A stretch of DNA of 64,000 nucleotides from Microglena sp. YARC (GCA_022414725.1 CM039462.1:127259556-127323555), one strand, 5' to 3'. Numbered from the stretch's first letter, positions 18,801 to 27,840 are shown. The notes: generated from the sequence alone by a model not told the origin. A program made the numbers and translations.

Positions 18801-21800
18801 AAGGCCCTTAGTGCGCCTGCTTTGCACATTGTAGGAGGGGCAACGCCATTCAAACTGAATCCTCCGGATCGCTGGTTTGTGTCGGGAGCCCCACCTCCTG
18901 GGGCGAAAGTCCTTTCACAACTAAAAAAGGGGGTAACAAGCATGGTTAGAGCACTAGGTAGCAACAATGATTGACCATCCTCTTTACCTGGGAAGCAAAC
19001 AAAGTTGACAGTAAGCATAAGGGATACTACATATGGTTAACAGCTCTCGTTGCCTTGGCAGCAAACATGCTTGACAGTTATCAAAATGGGTAACAAGCAT
19101 GGTTAGAGCACTAGGTAGCAAACATGCTTGACCGTCCTTGTTTCCTGGGAAGCAAGCAAAGTTGACAGTAAGCATAAGGGATAATAGATATGGCTAACAG
19201 CTCTCGTTGCCTTGGCAGCAAACATGCTTGACAGTTATCATAAAGGGTAACAAGCATGGTTAGAGCACTAGGTAGCAAACATGCTTGACCGTCCTTGTTT
19301 CCTGGGCAGCAAGCAAGGTTGACAGTAAGCATAAGGGATAATAGATATGGTTAACAGCTCTCGTTGCCTTGGTAGCAACCATGCTTGACAGTTATCATAA
19401 AGAGTAACAAGCATGGTTAGAGCACTATGTGGCAAACATGCTTGACCGTCCTTGTTTCCTGGGAAGCAAGCAAAGTTGACAGTAAGCATAAGGGATAATA
19501 CATATGGTTAACAGCTCTCGTTGCCTTGGTAGCAACCATGCTTGACAGTTATCATAAAGGGTAACAAGCATGGTTGGAGCACTATGTGGCAAACATGCTA
19601 TACCGTCCTTGTTTCCTGGGCAGCAAGCAAAGTTGACAGTAAGCATAAGGGATAATACATATGGTTAACAGCTCTCGTTGCCTTGGTAGCAACCATGCTT
19701 GACAGTAATCATAAGGGGTAACCAGCATGGTTAGAGCACTAGGTAGCAAACATGCTTGACCGTCCTTGTTTCCTGGGCAGCAAACAAAGTTGACAGTAAG
19801 CATAAGGGATAATACATATGGTTACAGCTCCCCTTGCCATGGTAGCAAACATGCTCGACAGATCAGGGATTTTTAATTCCGCTTCATGTGGCGATCGCTA
19901 GTTTTGACCCCGTTTCAGCGAAATTATCGCAGTAAAAAAAAGAAAAGAAAAAAAAGCATTTTTTTGGGGGGGGGGAGGGGGGGGGGGGGGGCTCTCAATA
20001 GCCCTAACAAGCTAGAAAAAGCTATAAAAAGCTATAAAAAAAGCTATAAAAAGCTATTAAACGCTGCCTCTGGAGGAGCCCTAAAACCATAAAGCTAGGA
20101 AAACCCACTTGCAGATTTCGTAAAAAAATCACTGCGACAGACAGCACCGGGGTTGTTCTTAACGCATTGTTTTACATCTCAAACACAGGCTTGGGAGTTT
20201 CCACTTGAAAACAAAAAAACTGCGCTTTGTAGAGCAAAAAGCTCAAAACTTGCTTGCTGCGCCCACAAGGGGTTGCAAAAAACTGCGTGAAACGCGCAGT
20301 GGGGCTCAAAAAAGCAGCGCGCCAGCGCGCAAACGCGCGCTTGGAAGTACCCTGGTAAGTTGAAAATGTATAATGGGGCTCATGAGATGTGGATTTCGGT
20401 TGGAAACGGCAAATGAGATGTGGATTTTGGTAGCAAATGTATAATGGGGCTCATGAGATGTGGATTTCGGATTCGTCGTGGATTGGGTGCATAGCGTTGC
20501 ATGAAAAAAAAAAACTGAAGCGTGAAAACAAGCGTGAAAACAAAGCACAGGGTTGCACGAAAACGAAGCACTGAAGCGTGAAAACAAGCGTGAAAACAAA
20601 GCACAGGGTTGCATGAAAACAAAGCACTGAAGCGTGAAAACAAGCGTGAAAACAAAGCACAGGGTTGCACGAAAACGAAGCACTGAAGCGTGAAAACAAG
20701 CGTGAAAACAAAGCACAGGGTTGCATGAAAACAAAGCACTGAAGCGTGAAAACAAGCGTGAAAACAAATCACTGGGTTGCTTGAAAACAAAGCACTGAAG
20801 CTGAAAAGAAAGGCCCTGCCTCGCAAACTCATACCTGTGGGAGATTTCCGAGGTTCAACGATCGTGGCCCGACTAGCCGTCTTGCGATCCGACGACTTGT
20901 CCCAGATTGACAGGTCAGACTTCATGATCGACTTGGGCTGCGTACTTGACCTTGCATCGATGCTGGTGCGATTTGAGTTGCCACTACCAGGGACGATGGC
21001 TGGGTGAAGGAAGGGTGGACAGGTGTGGCGCTGTAAGTGGTGGATTGTGAAGTGGTGCTAGTGGTGGATTGTGCGGTGCATACCGTACTGACAGCAAATA
21101 TTAACGCTTTAATTTGTCGGGAGCACCCGTCAAATCGAGGCGTATGCTATATTACACGATGAAAAAACCGTCAACCCGGGTTTTCAGGGCGATGCTGAGT
21201 GCATCACTAGAATGCACATATCTCACTGCTCAGTGGGCCAAACACTACATTTTAAGTGATAAGAGATCCCTAGGACCACCTGCATCTGTCTGCATATTCA
21301 GATGCCTCATCTAACCAAATAAAGAGTTTAGGAGCACAGACCCTGGCCATCTTTAACCATCTTCCTTGCTCCAATTATTTGAATTAGGACACACTGGTGA
21401 TGGGAAAGGTTAGAGGAGGTAAAAGGCTGACAGGTACAAAAAGAGCAGAGGCAATAGAGATAGGAAGTCAACATGTAAGTGCATTGAAGTGAAGTATACA
21501 AAATACAGTTTGTGCGTATTGTAGCTACAACACTTTCTAGGACCTCCCAGCACCTCCACCACCACCATAGTTCTATGCTGAGCAAGATAATGGTATGACT
21601 TCAATGCTGAGTACTACCCTGATTGCATATCCTATAACCGTGTGTTGAAATCGAAATTGAAATTGTTACATCCGTGTAATACAGTTACTCACAGGACGTG
21701 GAGTTAAGGACACCACAGCGGAAGCCGGAGCTAGCTATAGTCACCGTTATAACCGTGTACCATGTAGTATAACCGTGTACCATAATGACTATGCTACCGG

Positions 21801-23390
21801 CATTTATATTTATATTGATTTCGGGACATGGTCTACGGTATCAGTATGAACACTACTAACTACACCCCACTCCTGAGTAATGGTGCACACTGTTATTACA
21901 AAGCTGTATAGTGCTAGTTAGAACAGGCCATAAACCAGTATAACATGTTCAAGTAGAAAATTTCAGTTGTGATCATGGATTTTATTAAAATTTATACTGT
22001 CAAATATGTAACGTCAAATTAAAATTTATATGTAACGTCAAATATGTAACGTCAAATATGTGACGTCAAATATGTAACGTCAAATATGTAACGTCAAATA
22101 TGTAACGTCAAATTAAAAATTATACTGTAAAATATGTAACGTCAAATTATATCCCCCTCTGGACAAAACAACGTCAAATTATTATAAACCCCTTCAAAAT
22201 GACCGTCAAATCTTTCAAAGCGTTAAAGTTTGCTGTCAGTACGGTATGTTAAGGTCCAGGGGTGGCCAAATAGGCTTCAGAGACTTGCCCAACCTCGAAC
22301 TATCCGGATAAACTCTAGATTGCAGCCCCTTTCAGTGATATATATTGGTCTCGTTGTAGACCAAATTGCTCTGAGGACCAAGAGATCTTGTGGGTGCAGC
22401 AGATGAGGGCCACAGTGAGGTAGTCGGCATGTTGCTGGGTGCTCCACATCATGCTGCTCATGCAGACTGCTATGATGAGCGGGCACTTATACTTGCATAA
22501 TGCAATTGCCACAGTGAGGTTTTGCGCATGTTGCTGGATGCCCAACATCATGTTGACTACCGAGATGGAGTTGCACATATGGTCTTGAGTACTTCTTGGA
22601 TGCAACTGTGCCTGGAGGATGCCCGACAGCATGTTGCCCACCCCCACCCCTACCTCCCCCACCACCCCCTACCCTACTCCCACCACCAACACACCACCAC
22701 CCCACTCCCACCCCCACCAACCCGACTCTTGGTTCGAATCCCCTACGGGCCGCTCTTAGCGTTGCAGGTCGACAAGTTTCCTTAACACCACGCCCCACCA
22801 GGCGTTATATATCATTATCTAGATTGCCAGAGACTGAAAAAGACACCTGGTGAAGTAAGGGGTAAGAGGCCAGGGTACTACATTTTGTCTAATTGGTCAG
22901 CGCTTAAAGCGCACAAACGTCAAATTGGACAGCGCTTTGTAGTGCACAAAGGGCAAAAAGCGCAAAAACTGCGCGCTGCGCCCACAGGGGGTTGAAAATT
23001 GCGCAAACACGCGCAATCGGGGCGTAAAGGCACGCGGGTAAGCGCGCTGCAGCGCGCGCTTTTTAGTACTTTGGTAAGAGGTCAATAAAAAAACGAATGA
23101 AGTCTCTCATCAGCTTCATGTGTACCCGGCCCATTCACCGTCAGGTACAGGTCACTGTTGATAATACCCAATAATCACCGATTTACTAATACACCAAGTC
23201 ACTGATACACTATGGCTTCAACCTGCCATGTGTCAATCATGTGCCATAGGAGCTTTGTAAGCAAGTTTGTAACAAGCAATTATCAGGCCAAGGCTGCCCC
23301 CCCCCCCCCCCCCCCCCACCATCACACACCACACACACACCACCTACCCCCCCCCCCAACCCCCCCCCCCAACCCATTAGAGTGCGCCCC

Positions 23391-23426
<36 letters not shown>

Positions 23427-23602
23427 ACCTACCCACCCACCTACCCCCCCCCCACCCATTAGAGTGCGCCCCCCCCCCCCCCCCCCCACCCCATCCCCCA
23501 CCCCTCACCTGGAGCACCTGGAGCAACCTGGATCTCATTGTTGCCTGCCTTGATGCTTGGGGATGGCGATTGCATCATCCTGGTGAGACGTTGTCGTTCG
23601 AC
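12852..23602 (-). CDS. Gene X: unrecognised Ser/Lys-rich protein, five exons, 5' end missing
   Basis: Exons in transcript order: 23509-23602, 20835-20999, 18095-18262, 17114-17262 and probably 12852-12905 (TAA stop). Every junction is GT-AG, with phases 1/1/1/0 that join without a break, which is strong support for a real gene. About 207 residues are visible. They are polar, rich in Ser, Lys, Arg and Pro, with stretches such as MQSPSPSIKAGNNE, IWDKSSDRKTASRATIVEPR, FMPKKGRSSAPQVEFGSRKS and RKFIRPRNLADLEDPNQ. No enzyme motif or membrane segment is seen; it is probably a largely disordered region. The last exon is the least certain, separated by 4.2 kb of transposons, though it follows an excellent acceptor (TTTTCTTTCAG). 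Introns carry junction-derived arrays, four MITEs and SINEs. I do not recognise the family. The gene is convergent with KAS I. Confidence 0.7.
12956..13096 (-). CDS. Small ORF, 46 residues, possible exon or transposase remnant
   Basis: Starts MARKRKYCFGKDVSDALATL and continues with an acidic SLEDSLDESL segment before TAA. The composition is protein-like. A basic start followed by an acidic stretch resembles the N termini of some cut-and-paste transposases, but this is only an impression. No partner exon was found. Confidence 0.3.
   Translation of the reverse strand: MARKRKYCFGKDVSDALATLYSLEDSLDESLATKLHGGVGPSTLNQ
13279..13380 (+). repeat. Dispersed repeat (AATTGTTACATCCGT family), copy 1
   Basis: AATTGAAATTGTTACATCCG, ACAGTTACTCACAGGACGTG and AGTTAAGGACACCA, ending CGGAGCTAGCTATAGTCAC. 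Copies are at 16420-16515 (inverse) and 21647-21745. Confidence 0.8.
13559..13935. mobile_element. hAT-like MITE (CAGGGTACTAC family), 377 bp, with 8-bp target duplication
   Basis: Begins CAGGGTAGGGTAATTC, ends GCTTGGTAGTAACCTG, and is flanked by a perfect octamer GAGACCAG (13551-13558, 13936-13943). The interior is rich in AGCGC, AACTGCGCG and GGTCAGCGCTT, with an internal inverted repeat (CCAATTTGG). Shorter copies are at 15585, 20210 and 22871. CAGGG termini plus an 8-bp duplication are typical of hAT elements. Confidence 0.9.
14095..14244 (+). mobile_element. tRNA-derived SINE, 5' truncated, with 10-bp target duplication
   Basis: Starts within the tRNA-like head, just before B box GGGTTCGACTCCC, and runs to the usual end CCCACCAGGCGTTATCATT. 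Flanked by the direct repeat ACATATCCGA (14085-14094, 14245-14254). Truncation at the 5' end fits incomplete reverse transcription. Confidence 0.92.
14305..14525 (+). repeat. Dispersed repeat (GGAGCCC / CGTAACTAACT family)
   Basis: TTTTTGGCGGAGCCCCCCCT, ACCCATTTGTCC, TGATGAAGCCCGACACGTCA, GTTGCCACCTGT and AGCGTCGCAGGCGACGCTGC. The inverse copy is at 31755-32025; a weaker one is at 9960-10125. Class unknown. Confidence 0.65.
14932..15156 (+). pseudogene. C-terminal zinc-knuckle fragment of a LINE reverse transcriptase
   Basis: A 74-residue frame contains CQLC followed by His and Cys in MHMFEC, a C-x2-C-x9-H-x4-C pattern common at the C terminus of non-LTR retrotransposon ORF2 proteins. The sequence after the stop is not coding, and about 300 bases later (15455-15487) an ATGTAATGTAATGTA tract lies where a LINE 3' tail could be. 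The reverse transcriptase core is absent, so this is a 5'-truncated remnant. Confidence 0.6.
15585..15775. mobile_element. hAT-like MITE (CAGGGTACTAC family), 191 bp
   Basis: Ends CAGGGTACTACTTTTCGCC and CGCTTTGTAGTACCCTG. Flanking octamers ATTGTTAC (15577-15584) and ATTGATAA (15776-15783) agree at 6 of 8. The interior shares GGTCAGCGCTTAAAGCGCAC with the other copies. Confidence 0.88.
15905..16085. repeat. Tandem repeat, about 55 bp x 4
   Basis: CTCAGGGTTGCACTGATGCA, GGCCCAGGAACG repeats four times with drift. Confidence 0.8.
16200..16349. mobile_element. MITE, TAGGGAACGGCA family, copy 4, inverse orientation
   Basis: Begins TAGGGAACGGCAACATGGCA and ends TATGCCGATCGCTA; internal CTCACCTTTGGCCAACATCA is the complement of the core in the other copies. 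Flanks ATTACGAC (16192-16199) and ATTACAAC (16350-16357) match at 7 of 8, giving the best target duplication in this family. Confidence 0.88.
16420..16515 (-). repeat. Dispersed repeat (AATTGTTACATCCGT family), copy 2
   Basis: Reverse complement of the block at 13279-13380, starting with TATAGCTAGTTCCGGC and ending in CAATTTCAATTTCA. Short GGCGACTATA repeats precede it. Confidence 0.8.
16615..16825 (-). mobile_element. tRNA-derived SINE, full-length, with 12-bp target duplication
   Basis: Minus-strand copy with A box TGGTCTAGTGGTAGA and B-box variant GGGTTTGACTCCC. Flanked by the perfect direct repeat ACAACAAGAACA (16603-16614, 16826-16837). Length (211 bp) matches the copy at 10217. Confidence 0.92.
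17265..17570 (-). repeat. GGGTGGGG-type minisatellite before a gene X acceptor
   Basis: Purine-rich (GGAGGGGTGGGGGTG)n grading into GTGAGGTGTGAGATG units. On the coding (minus) strand it is a long pyrimidine tract directly upstream of the acceptor at 17263-17264, so it may act as an oversized polypyrimidine tract. Antisense Pro-rich ORFs here are translations of the repeat. Confidence 0.75.
17748..17825 (+). repeat. Dispersed copy of the 99-bp repeat
   Basis: GGTGGTTGGCCCAAGTGCAA, CTCACGCCTCATAGTAAGGC match the monomer at 803-1082 in inverse orientation. Confidence 0.7.
17823..18092 (-). repeat. Donor-side array of a gene X exon, ~30-bp units
   Basis: Minus-strand units CCACCAACAATGCATACATA TG alternate with TTTTTTCCACCAACA and CTTTGCCACCAACA. 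The far end carries CACCAACAGCGCAAATCCTC AGGCAAGGACT, a clear copy of the exon end and donor (CACCAACACCGCCTATCTCC AGGTAAGGACT at 18085-18115). The array thus lies between two copies of the same exon-intron junction. Confidence 0.8.
18826..18926 (+). repeat. Dispersed repeat (TGTAGGAGGG family), copy 1
   Basis: TGTAGGAGGGGCAACGCCAT, GAATCCTCCGGATCGCTGGT, CCCCACCTCCTGGGGCGAAA. A close copy is at 58428-58503. Confidence 0.8.
18960..19865 (-). repeat. 157-bp array carrying the acceptor junction of a gene X exon
   Basis: About six units of 157 bp. On the minus strand each has CTTGCTTCCCAGGAAACAAG GACGG and GCTGCCAAGGCAACGAGAGC. Both parts resemble the real acceptor and exon start at 18248-18275 (TTGCTACCCAGGCAACAAGG AGCG). 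The array lies directly upstream, in transcription sense, of that exon. Antisense Cys/Leu-rich ORFs of 63-73 residues repeat with the same period and are not genes. Confidence 0.9.
20210..20354. mobile_element. hAT-like MITE (CAGGGTACTAC family), left end lost
   Basis: Carries CTGCGCTTTGTAGAGCAAAA, GCCCACAAGGGGTTGCAAAA and the intact right end GGAAGTACCCTG. The left terminus cannot be found. Confidence 0.75.
20515..20815 (-). repeat. Tandem repeat, ~57 bp x 5, in gene X intron
   Basis: GAAGCGTGAAAACAAGCGTG and AAAGCACAGGGTTGC repeat just after the donor of exon 20835-20999. Antisense Phe/Ser/Cys ORFs are translations of the repeat. Confidence 0.9.
21079..22248. mobile_element. Non-autonomous DNA transposon of 1170 bp with TIRs of about 30 bp
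   Basis: Left end CATACCGTACTGACAGCAAA then TTAACGCTTT; the right end is its reverse complement (AAAGCGTTAAAGTTTGCTGT CAGTACGGTATG). The interior holds the AATTGTTACATCCGT repeat (21647-21745), a 14-bp minisatellite and AT-rich sequence, with no transposase. Target duplication not resolved. It sits in a gene X intron. Confidence 0.75.
22003..22150. repeat. 14-bp minisatellite AAATATGTAACGTC
   Basis: About eight to ten copies of AAATATGTAACGTC with small insertions, inside the right half of the 21079-22248 element. Confidence 0.9.
22324..22817 (+). mobile_element. tRNA-derived SINE split by an internal ~350-bp insert, 10-bp target duplication
   Basis: The head has TTTCAGTGATATATATTGGT and TGTAGACCAAATTGC; the tail (22725-22817) has B box TGGTTCGAATCCCC and CACGCCCCACCAGGCGTTAT. 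The direct repeat TCTAGATTGC flanks the whole (22314-22323, 22818-22827). The insert has four imperfect units around CATGTTGCTGG..GC.CAACATCATG and a C-rich tract. Confidence 0.8.
22871..23073. mobile_element. hAT-like MITE (CAGGGTACTAC family), 203 bp
   Basis: Begins CAGGGTACTACATTTTG, ends GCTTTTTAGTACTTTG. Flanks are GTAAGAGG on both sides (22862-22869, 23074-23081), allowing one extra C at the left. Confidence 0.85.
23290..23495. repeat. Poly-C and CCCACC low-complexity tract
   Basis: Several C-runs, one over 25 bases, with CCCATTAGAGTGCGCCCC repeated. It lies just downstream (minus sense) of the gene X donor at 23507-23508. Confidence 0.9.
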
Positions 23603-24260
23603 CTGTAGCGTAGAATATGTTGGGTTAATAAGTGAGTGTGTGTATGTCTATGTGTGAGAGTGTGTGAGTGTTTGTGTGTGAGTGAGTGTTTGTGTGTCTG
23701 TGTGAGATTGTGTGAGTGAGCTTGTGTATGTCTGTGTGAGTGAGTGTGTGTGTGTATGTCTGTGTGAGAGTGTGCCATTCTGGTGAGACGTTGTGGTTCG
23801 ACCTGCAGCGTAGAAGATGTTGGGTGAATAAGTGAGTGTGTGTATGTCTGAGCGTGAGAGTGTGTGAGTGAGTTAGTGTTTGTGTGGAGTCAGCCATTCT
23901 GGTGAGTGGTTGAGGTTTGAACTGCAGCGTAGAAGATATTGGGTGAATAAGTGAGTGTGTGTATGTCTGAGTGTGAGAGTGTGTGAGTGTTTGTGTGGAG
24001 CCGTTCTGGTGAGGCGTTGAGGTTTGACCTACTGCGTAGGAGATGTTGGGTGTGATGTTAAGTGTGTGTTGATGTGTGTATGTGTGTGCATGTGTGTGTA
24101 TATATGGAGCGGCCAATGGTGAGGCGTTGAGGTTTGGACCTACAGGCGTAGGATATGTTTGTGTGTTAGTGAGTGTGTGTGTATTTGTGTACGTGTGTAT
24201 GTGTGTATATGGAGCGATCCATTCTGGTGAGGCATTGAGGTTTGGCCTGTAGCGTATGAG
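23603..24260 (-). repeat. Acceptor-side array of the first visible gene X exon
   Basis: Five degraded copies (near 23775, 23890, 24000, 24110 and 24215) of the junction, on the minus strand TCTACGCTGCAGGTCGAACC ACAACGTCTCACCAGAATGG. The real exon reads CTACGCTACAGGTCGAACGA CAACGTCTCACC. They are separated by (TG)n-rich spacers. Confidence 0.85.
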
Positions 24261-24473
24261 TTGTTGGGTGAGTGTGTGCGTGTGTGTATGTGTATGTATG
24301 TGTGTATGTGTACGTTTGTGTGTGTATGTGTGTTTGTGAGTGTTTTCGTGTTTGTTTGTGTTTGCATTTGTGTGCGTATTTTTGTGTATGTGTTTGTGTG
24401 TGTAAGTGTGTGTGTATATTTGTGTGTGTATTTGTATGTGTTTGTGTGTGTGTATTTGCGTATGTGTGTGTTT

Positions 24474-24520
<47 letters not shown>

Positions 24521-24530
24521 ATGGGCAGAA
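24260..24530. repeat. (TG)n / (TATG)n microsatellite
   Basis: Continuous TG-rich simple sequence with a pure GT run near 24477-24518. Open frames on both strands are Cys/Val or Thr/His repeats. Confidence 0.95.
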
Positions 24531-24556
24531 GAATAATGTATGTATGTATGTACGTG

Positions 24557-24892
24557 CTAGTACGGTAGCCCGTGTGGCAGTTGGCCACCCCCCACTCAAC
24601 CCCCACCCACCAAGGTCAAGCTCCCGTTTTTGCTTTACAAAATGAGGTTACGCCCTTGTACCCCCCCCCACCCCCCCACCCCTCCCCCTTAGGACCTGCA
24701 AGATCCTCTTCTTTTCTTCCTGCCCCCCATCCCCCTTGACACACACACTCTCTTTCTTCCCCCTTGCACTCCCCCTATCCCACACACCACCCAGCCATCT
24801 CAACCCTCGCTCGTCGCTCCCCTCCCTCTCCCCCGGATCTATAGACACACACATACACCCTGTCACCCTTCCTTTCTCCCCCTTTGCTTAAG

Positions 24893-24929
<37 letters not shown>

Positions 24930-25860
24930 ATTCCCCCCCCCCAACCAGACACGCATACTATTATATCCCACTCCCAGCCAGAAACACACACAGTATCCCC
25001 TACATTTCTCAACCTCTCCTTACCCCTCAGCCATCCAAGCGCACACACTCTTTCCTCCCCCCCCCCTCCCCATCACAAGGTCCCTTTCCCCAACCACGGA
25101 AATGCACGCACACTTTCGTATCTTATCCCTACCCTACCTCGTACACTTCAATCCAGCTACGGGCTGTGAATCCTATGATCGTGCAGAAAGTGCAGGCCGC
25201 GAACTGAACCTAACAGTTTCTTGCAAACACCAGTTTCAGATGACGCCAAGAACACGGGATCTGCGCGATTGCAAAGCGACGGACTTGCAGCTTCTCCTTC
25301 TCGTGCAGTGGTACAGTCAGAAAAACTTCGACTTCCATCCGGTTAACACTTGCTGAATCAAAATTCGCAGCGCCATGCTGAACGATTATCGATACAATGA
25401 AAATAGATCGCATGGATAGGAGGGACCAGCGCTGAGAGAAATGGAAAAAGGAAATGGTGGTGGCAATGATATGAATACGAATTTTATTACTTGCATCCAC
25501 TGGCCGCCAACCATGACAAATGGGATGCAATGAATGGGATGCAATGAAAAAATCAAATGGGATGCAATGAAAGTGCACATGCGTGAAATGAATGGTGGCA
25601 ACGCAGGCAGAGAAACGAAGCATGGTGATATGAAGAAAGTACAACTACTCGCAGGCTGGTGAAAATAATTGTTGTCCTTCTCCCCCTGCTCTGTTGCATT
25701 TGAAAATTTTGCTGTATGGGGAGTTGGGTGTATGACAGCAAAACAAGTGCAATTGCAGTACTGTACTGCAATTGTCTGTGTACACCCCCTGCACCCTGCC
25801 CGGGCCCCCCGTCCCCCTGTGACACCAACAAAAAAAATGGCAAGCTGTTAACTGAAAATC
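24557..25860 (-). mobile_element. Helitron-like element, 3' end at 24557; 5' end unresolved
   Basis: The minus-strand 3' end reads GTGGCCAACTGCCACACGGG CTACCGTACTAG: a short hairpin, about 13 nt, then CTAG. A long C-rich tract lies just inside it, as in the sister copies. The body at 25160-25640 matches 28170-28600 (TTGCAGCTTC.CCTTCTCGT and GTGCACATGCGTGAAATGAA). Confidence 0.55.
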
Positions 25861-25933
25861 CCTGTATATTTATTATATATATATATATTATATATATATT
25901 AATATATATTAGATATATAGATATATACAGAAA

Positions 25934-27405
25934 TCATGGTCGTGGTCGTGGTCGTGGTCGTGGTGTGTCATCATCGCGTACCCACGTGCCGGAAATGGGC
26001 GCTGCGAAGTGTAACCGACTTGCAACCGACTTTCCGTACACCCGAGTATTCGCCCAGCGATTTCAATTGCCGAAATAGCAGATGCGCTAAGCTATGCGCG
26101 CGCGCTCATTTCATGTCCACAACTGCCTCCCATACTGTGACTGCAATGAATTGCAATGAAATGAGTGAGGAGATCCTCTCCTCGGAGGTCATTTGCTGAC
26201 CCTCAGATCGCTTTGCATGGCGCTCGGAATAATAGTTTTTCAGTGTATTGCTTCACGGAGCGACTGCGGGCTGCGGCTCATGCTCCAGAACTTTCACTTC
26301 GGCTCATGATTCGCTGGCCCTTGACTTTCACTTGGCTCACGCATGCGCACTTCTTTTCTTCATCTCAGCATTACATTCGTCGTCGCATTATGCTATCACA
26401 ATCGCCTGATTCGCTATCACATCGCCTGCTTCGTGATTGGAGGTAGTTCACTTCCATTCTCCAGCCTTTTCTGCGGGCTCTATTGATACATTCATCTTGC
26501 TGCGAGCTAAGACACTGGCGCGGCCCATGGTATCTCTGCACGATCTAAGTCCCTGCAATCCTGTGACGTTCTTTCCGACGTCCGACTTCCTTCTTGCTGC
26601 GTGCTCCTTGCATCGCGTGCAATACCTCTTCAAGATCTTCCCCCCCACCCCACACGACTCACACCCTGCAACGATAAGGTTATTTTCGCGCTGAGCTGTA
26701 GCGAGTGCGTGACAGAGTTTGACCGAGCGAAAAGGCCCTTTAGGGAAACAGCTTGCACGCCCAACCAGGTATCTATGCGCGAAAGGAGAAGCTACAGGTA
26801 AGCACCTTTGCTCTCGCGCAATTCCGATCTTTCAAGCTGAGTTCTGAATCTGCGCAGACGTCGTTTGCAGTTTCCAAAAGTCTTCGCATTTCCGCGTCGT
26901 CTGACGAAACGTCCAAACGTCTGCGCGATTTCGAACTCAGCTGGAAACATCATAATCGCTTCTGTTAAACCATCTGCTAAAGTGGCCGAGAGAAGATCAA
27001 GATTAATGGGAACGGAGAAGGCAGGGAAGTGCGTGTGTGTTGGCGGGTAAAGGGGTGAGGCAAATTTGAGATTGGGCCTGGGTCGAGGTTTGGGCAGAGT
27101 GGGGACTGTGTGTGTGTGTGTGAGCGGGGGTGGGGGGGGGGGGGGGGATTAGTGTGTGGGTAGTTGTTAGTGCTGCGGGGGGTGGGGGGGGGGGGGGGGG
27201 GGGGGGGTGGGGGGGGGGGGGGGGGGCAGATTGCTGCGTCAGGATTTGAAGTGGGGGAAACATGATGACTGTGTTTATGAGAGGGGTGGAGGTGAGGACA
27301 TATGCGTGTGTAGCCCATTCTGTAACCCAGCCCCACGGGCAACCCTATTATGATTGGGGTAGGGGTGATGTGTGTCTGTGTGGGCCACACGGGCTACCGT
27401 ACTAG
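25934..27405 (+). mobile_element. Helitron-like element, both ends visible
   Basis: Starts TCATGGTCGTGGTCG directly after an A and ends CCACACGGGCTACCGTACTA G directly before T, as Helitrons do (A|TC...CTRR|T). The 3' hairpin here is GTGTGGGCCACAC. The first ~310 bp match the inverse element ending at 29198. A G-run tract precedes the 3' end. No Rep or helicase coding was seen, so it is non-autonomous. Confidence 0.65.
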
Positions 27406-27426
27406 TAATATATATATATATATATA

Positions 27427-27520
27427 CTAGTACGTTAGCCCGTGTGGCCGGTGGCCACAACAGACACACATCACCCCTACCCCCCAATCATAATGAGGGT
27501 GCCCGTGGGGCTGGGTTATA
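27427..27520 (-). mobile_element. Helitron-like 3' end fragment
   Basis: On the minus strand it ends GTGGCCACCGGCCACACGGG CTAACGTACTAG (stem GTGGCC/GGCCAC, loop ACC). It pairs with 27313-27405 across a (TA)n spacer, so two 3' ends lie back to back. Confidence 0.6.
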
Positions 27521-27657
27521 TATATATTATATATATATATATACATAGCCTAGGATATAATAGTCATATACATAGACCTAGCATATATATAATAATTACA
27601 CATAGCCTATATATATGTATAATTATATGTAATTATAGACATATATATATATATATA

Positions 27658-27779
27658 CTAGTACGGTTAGCCCGTGTGGCCGGTGGCCACACCCCACCCC
27701 CGCAGCCCCCCACCCCAGGCCATGGTCCTAGTCTGGTCTGGGTGGACATAACGGGTACGCCCTTGTATGCCCCCCCCCC

Positions 27780-27840
<61 letters not shown>

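Noticed and set aside
20306..20925. Antisense Phe/Cys-rich ORF of about 150-180 codons
   Set aside because: It is built from a 57-bp tandem repeat and only partly overlaps a real gene X exon, whose frame it shares for a short distance.
23625..24606. His/Thr-rich antisense ORFs of up to 324 codons
   Set aside because: Translations of (TG)n microsatellite and exon-junction shards.
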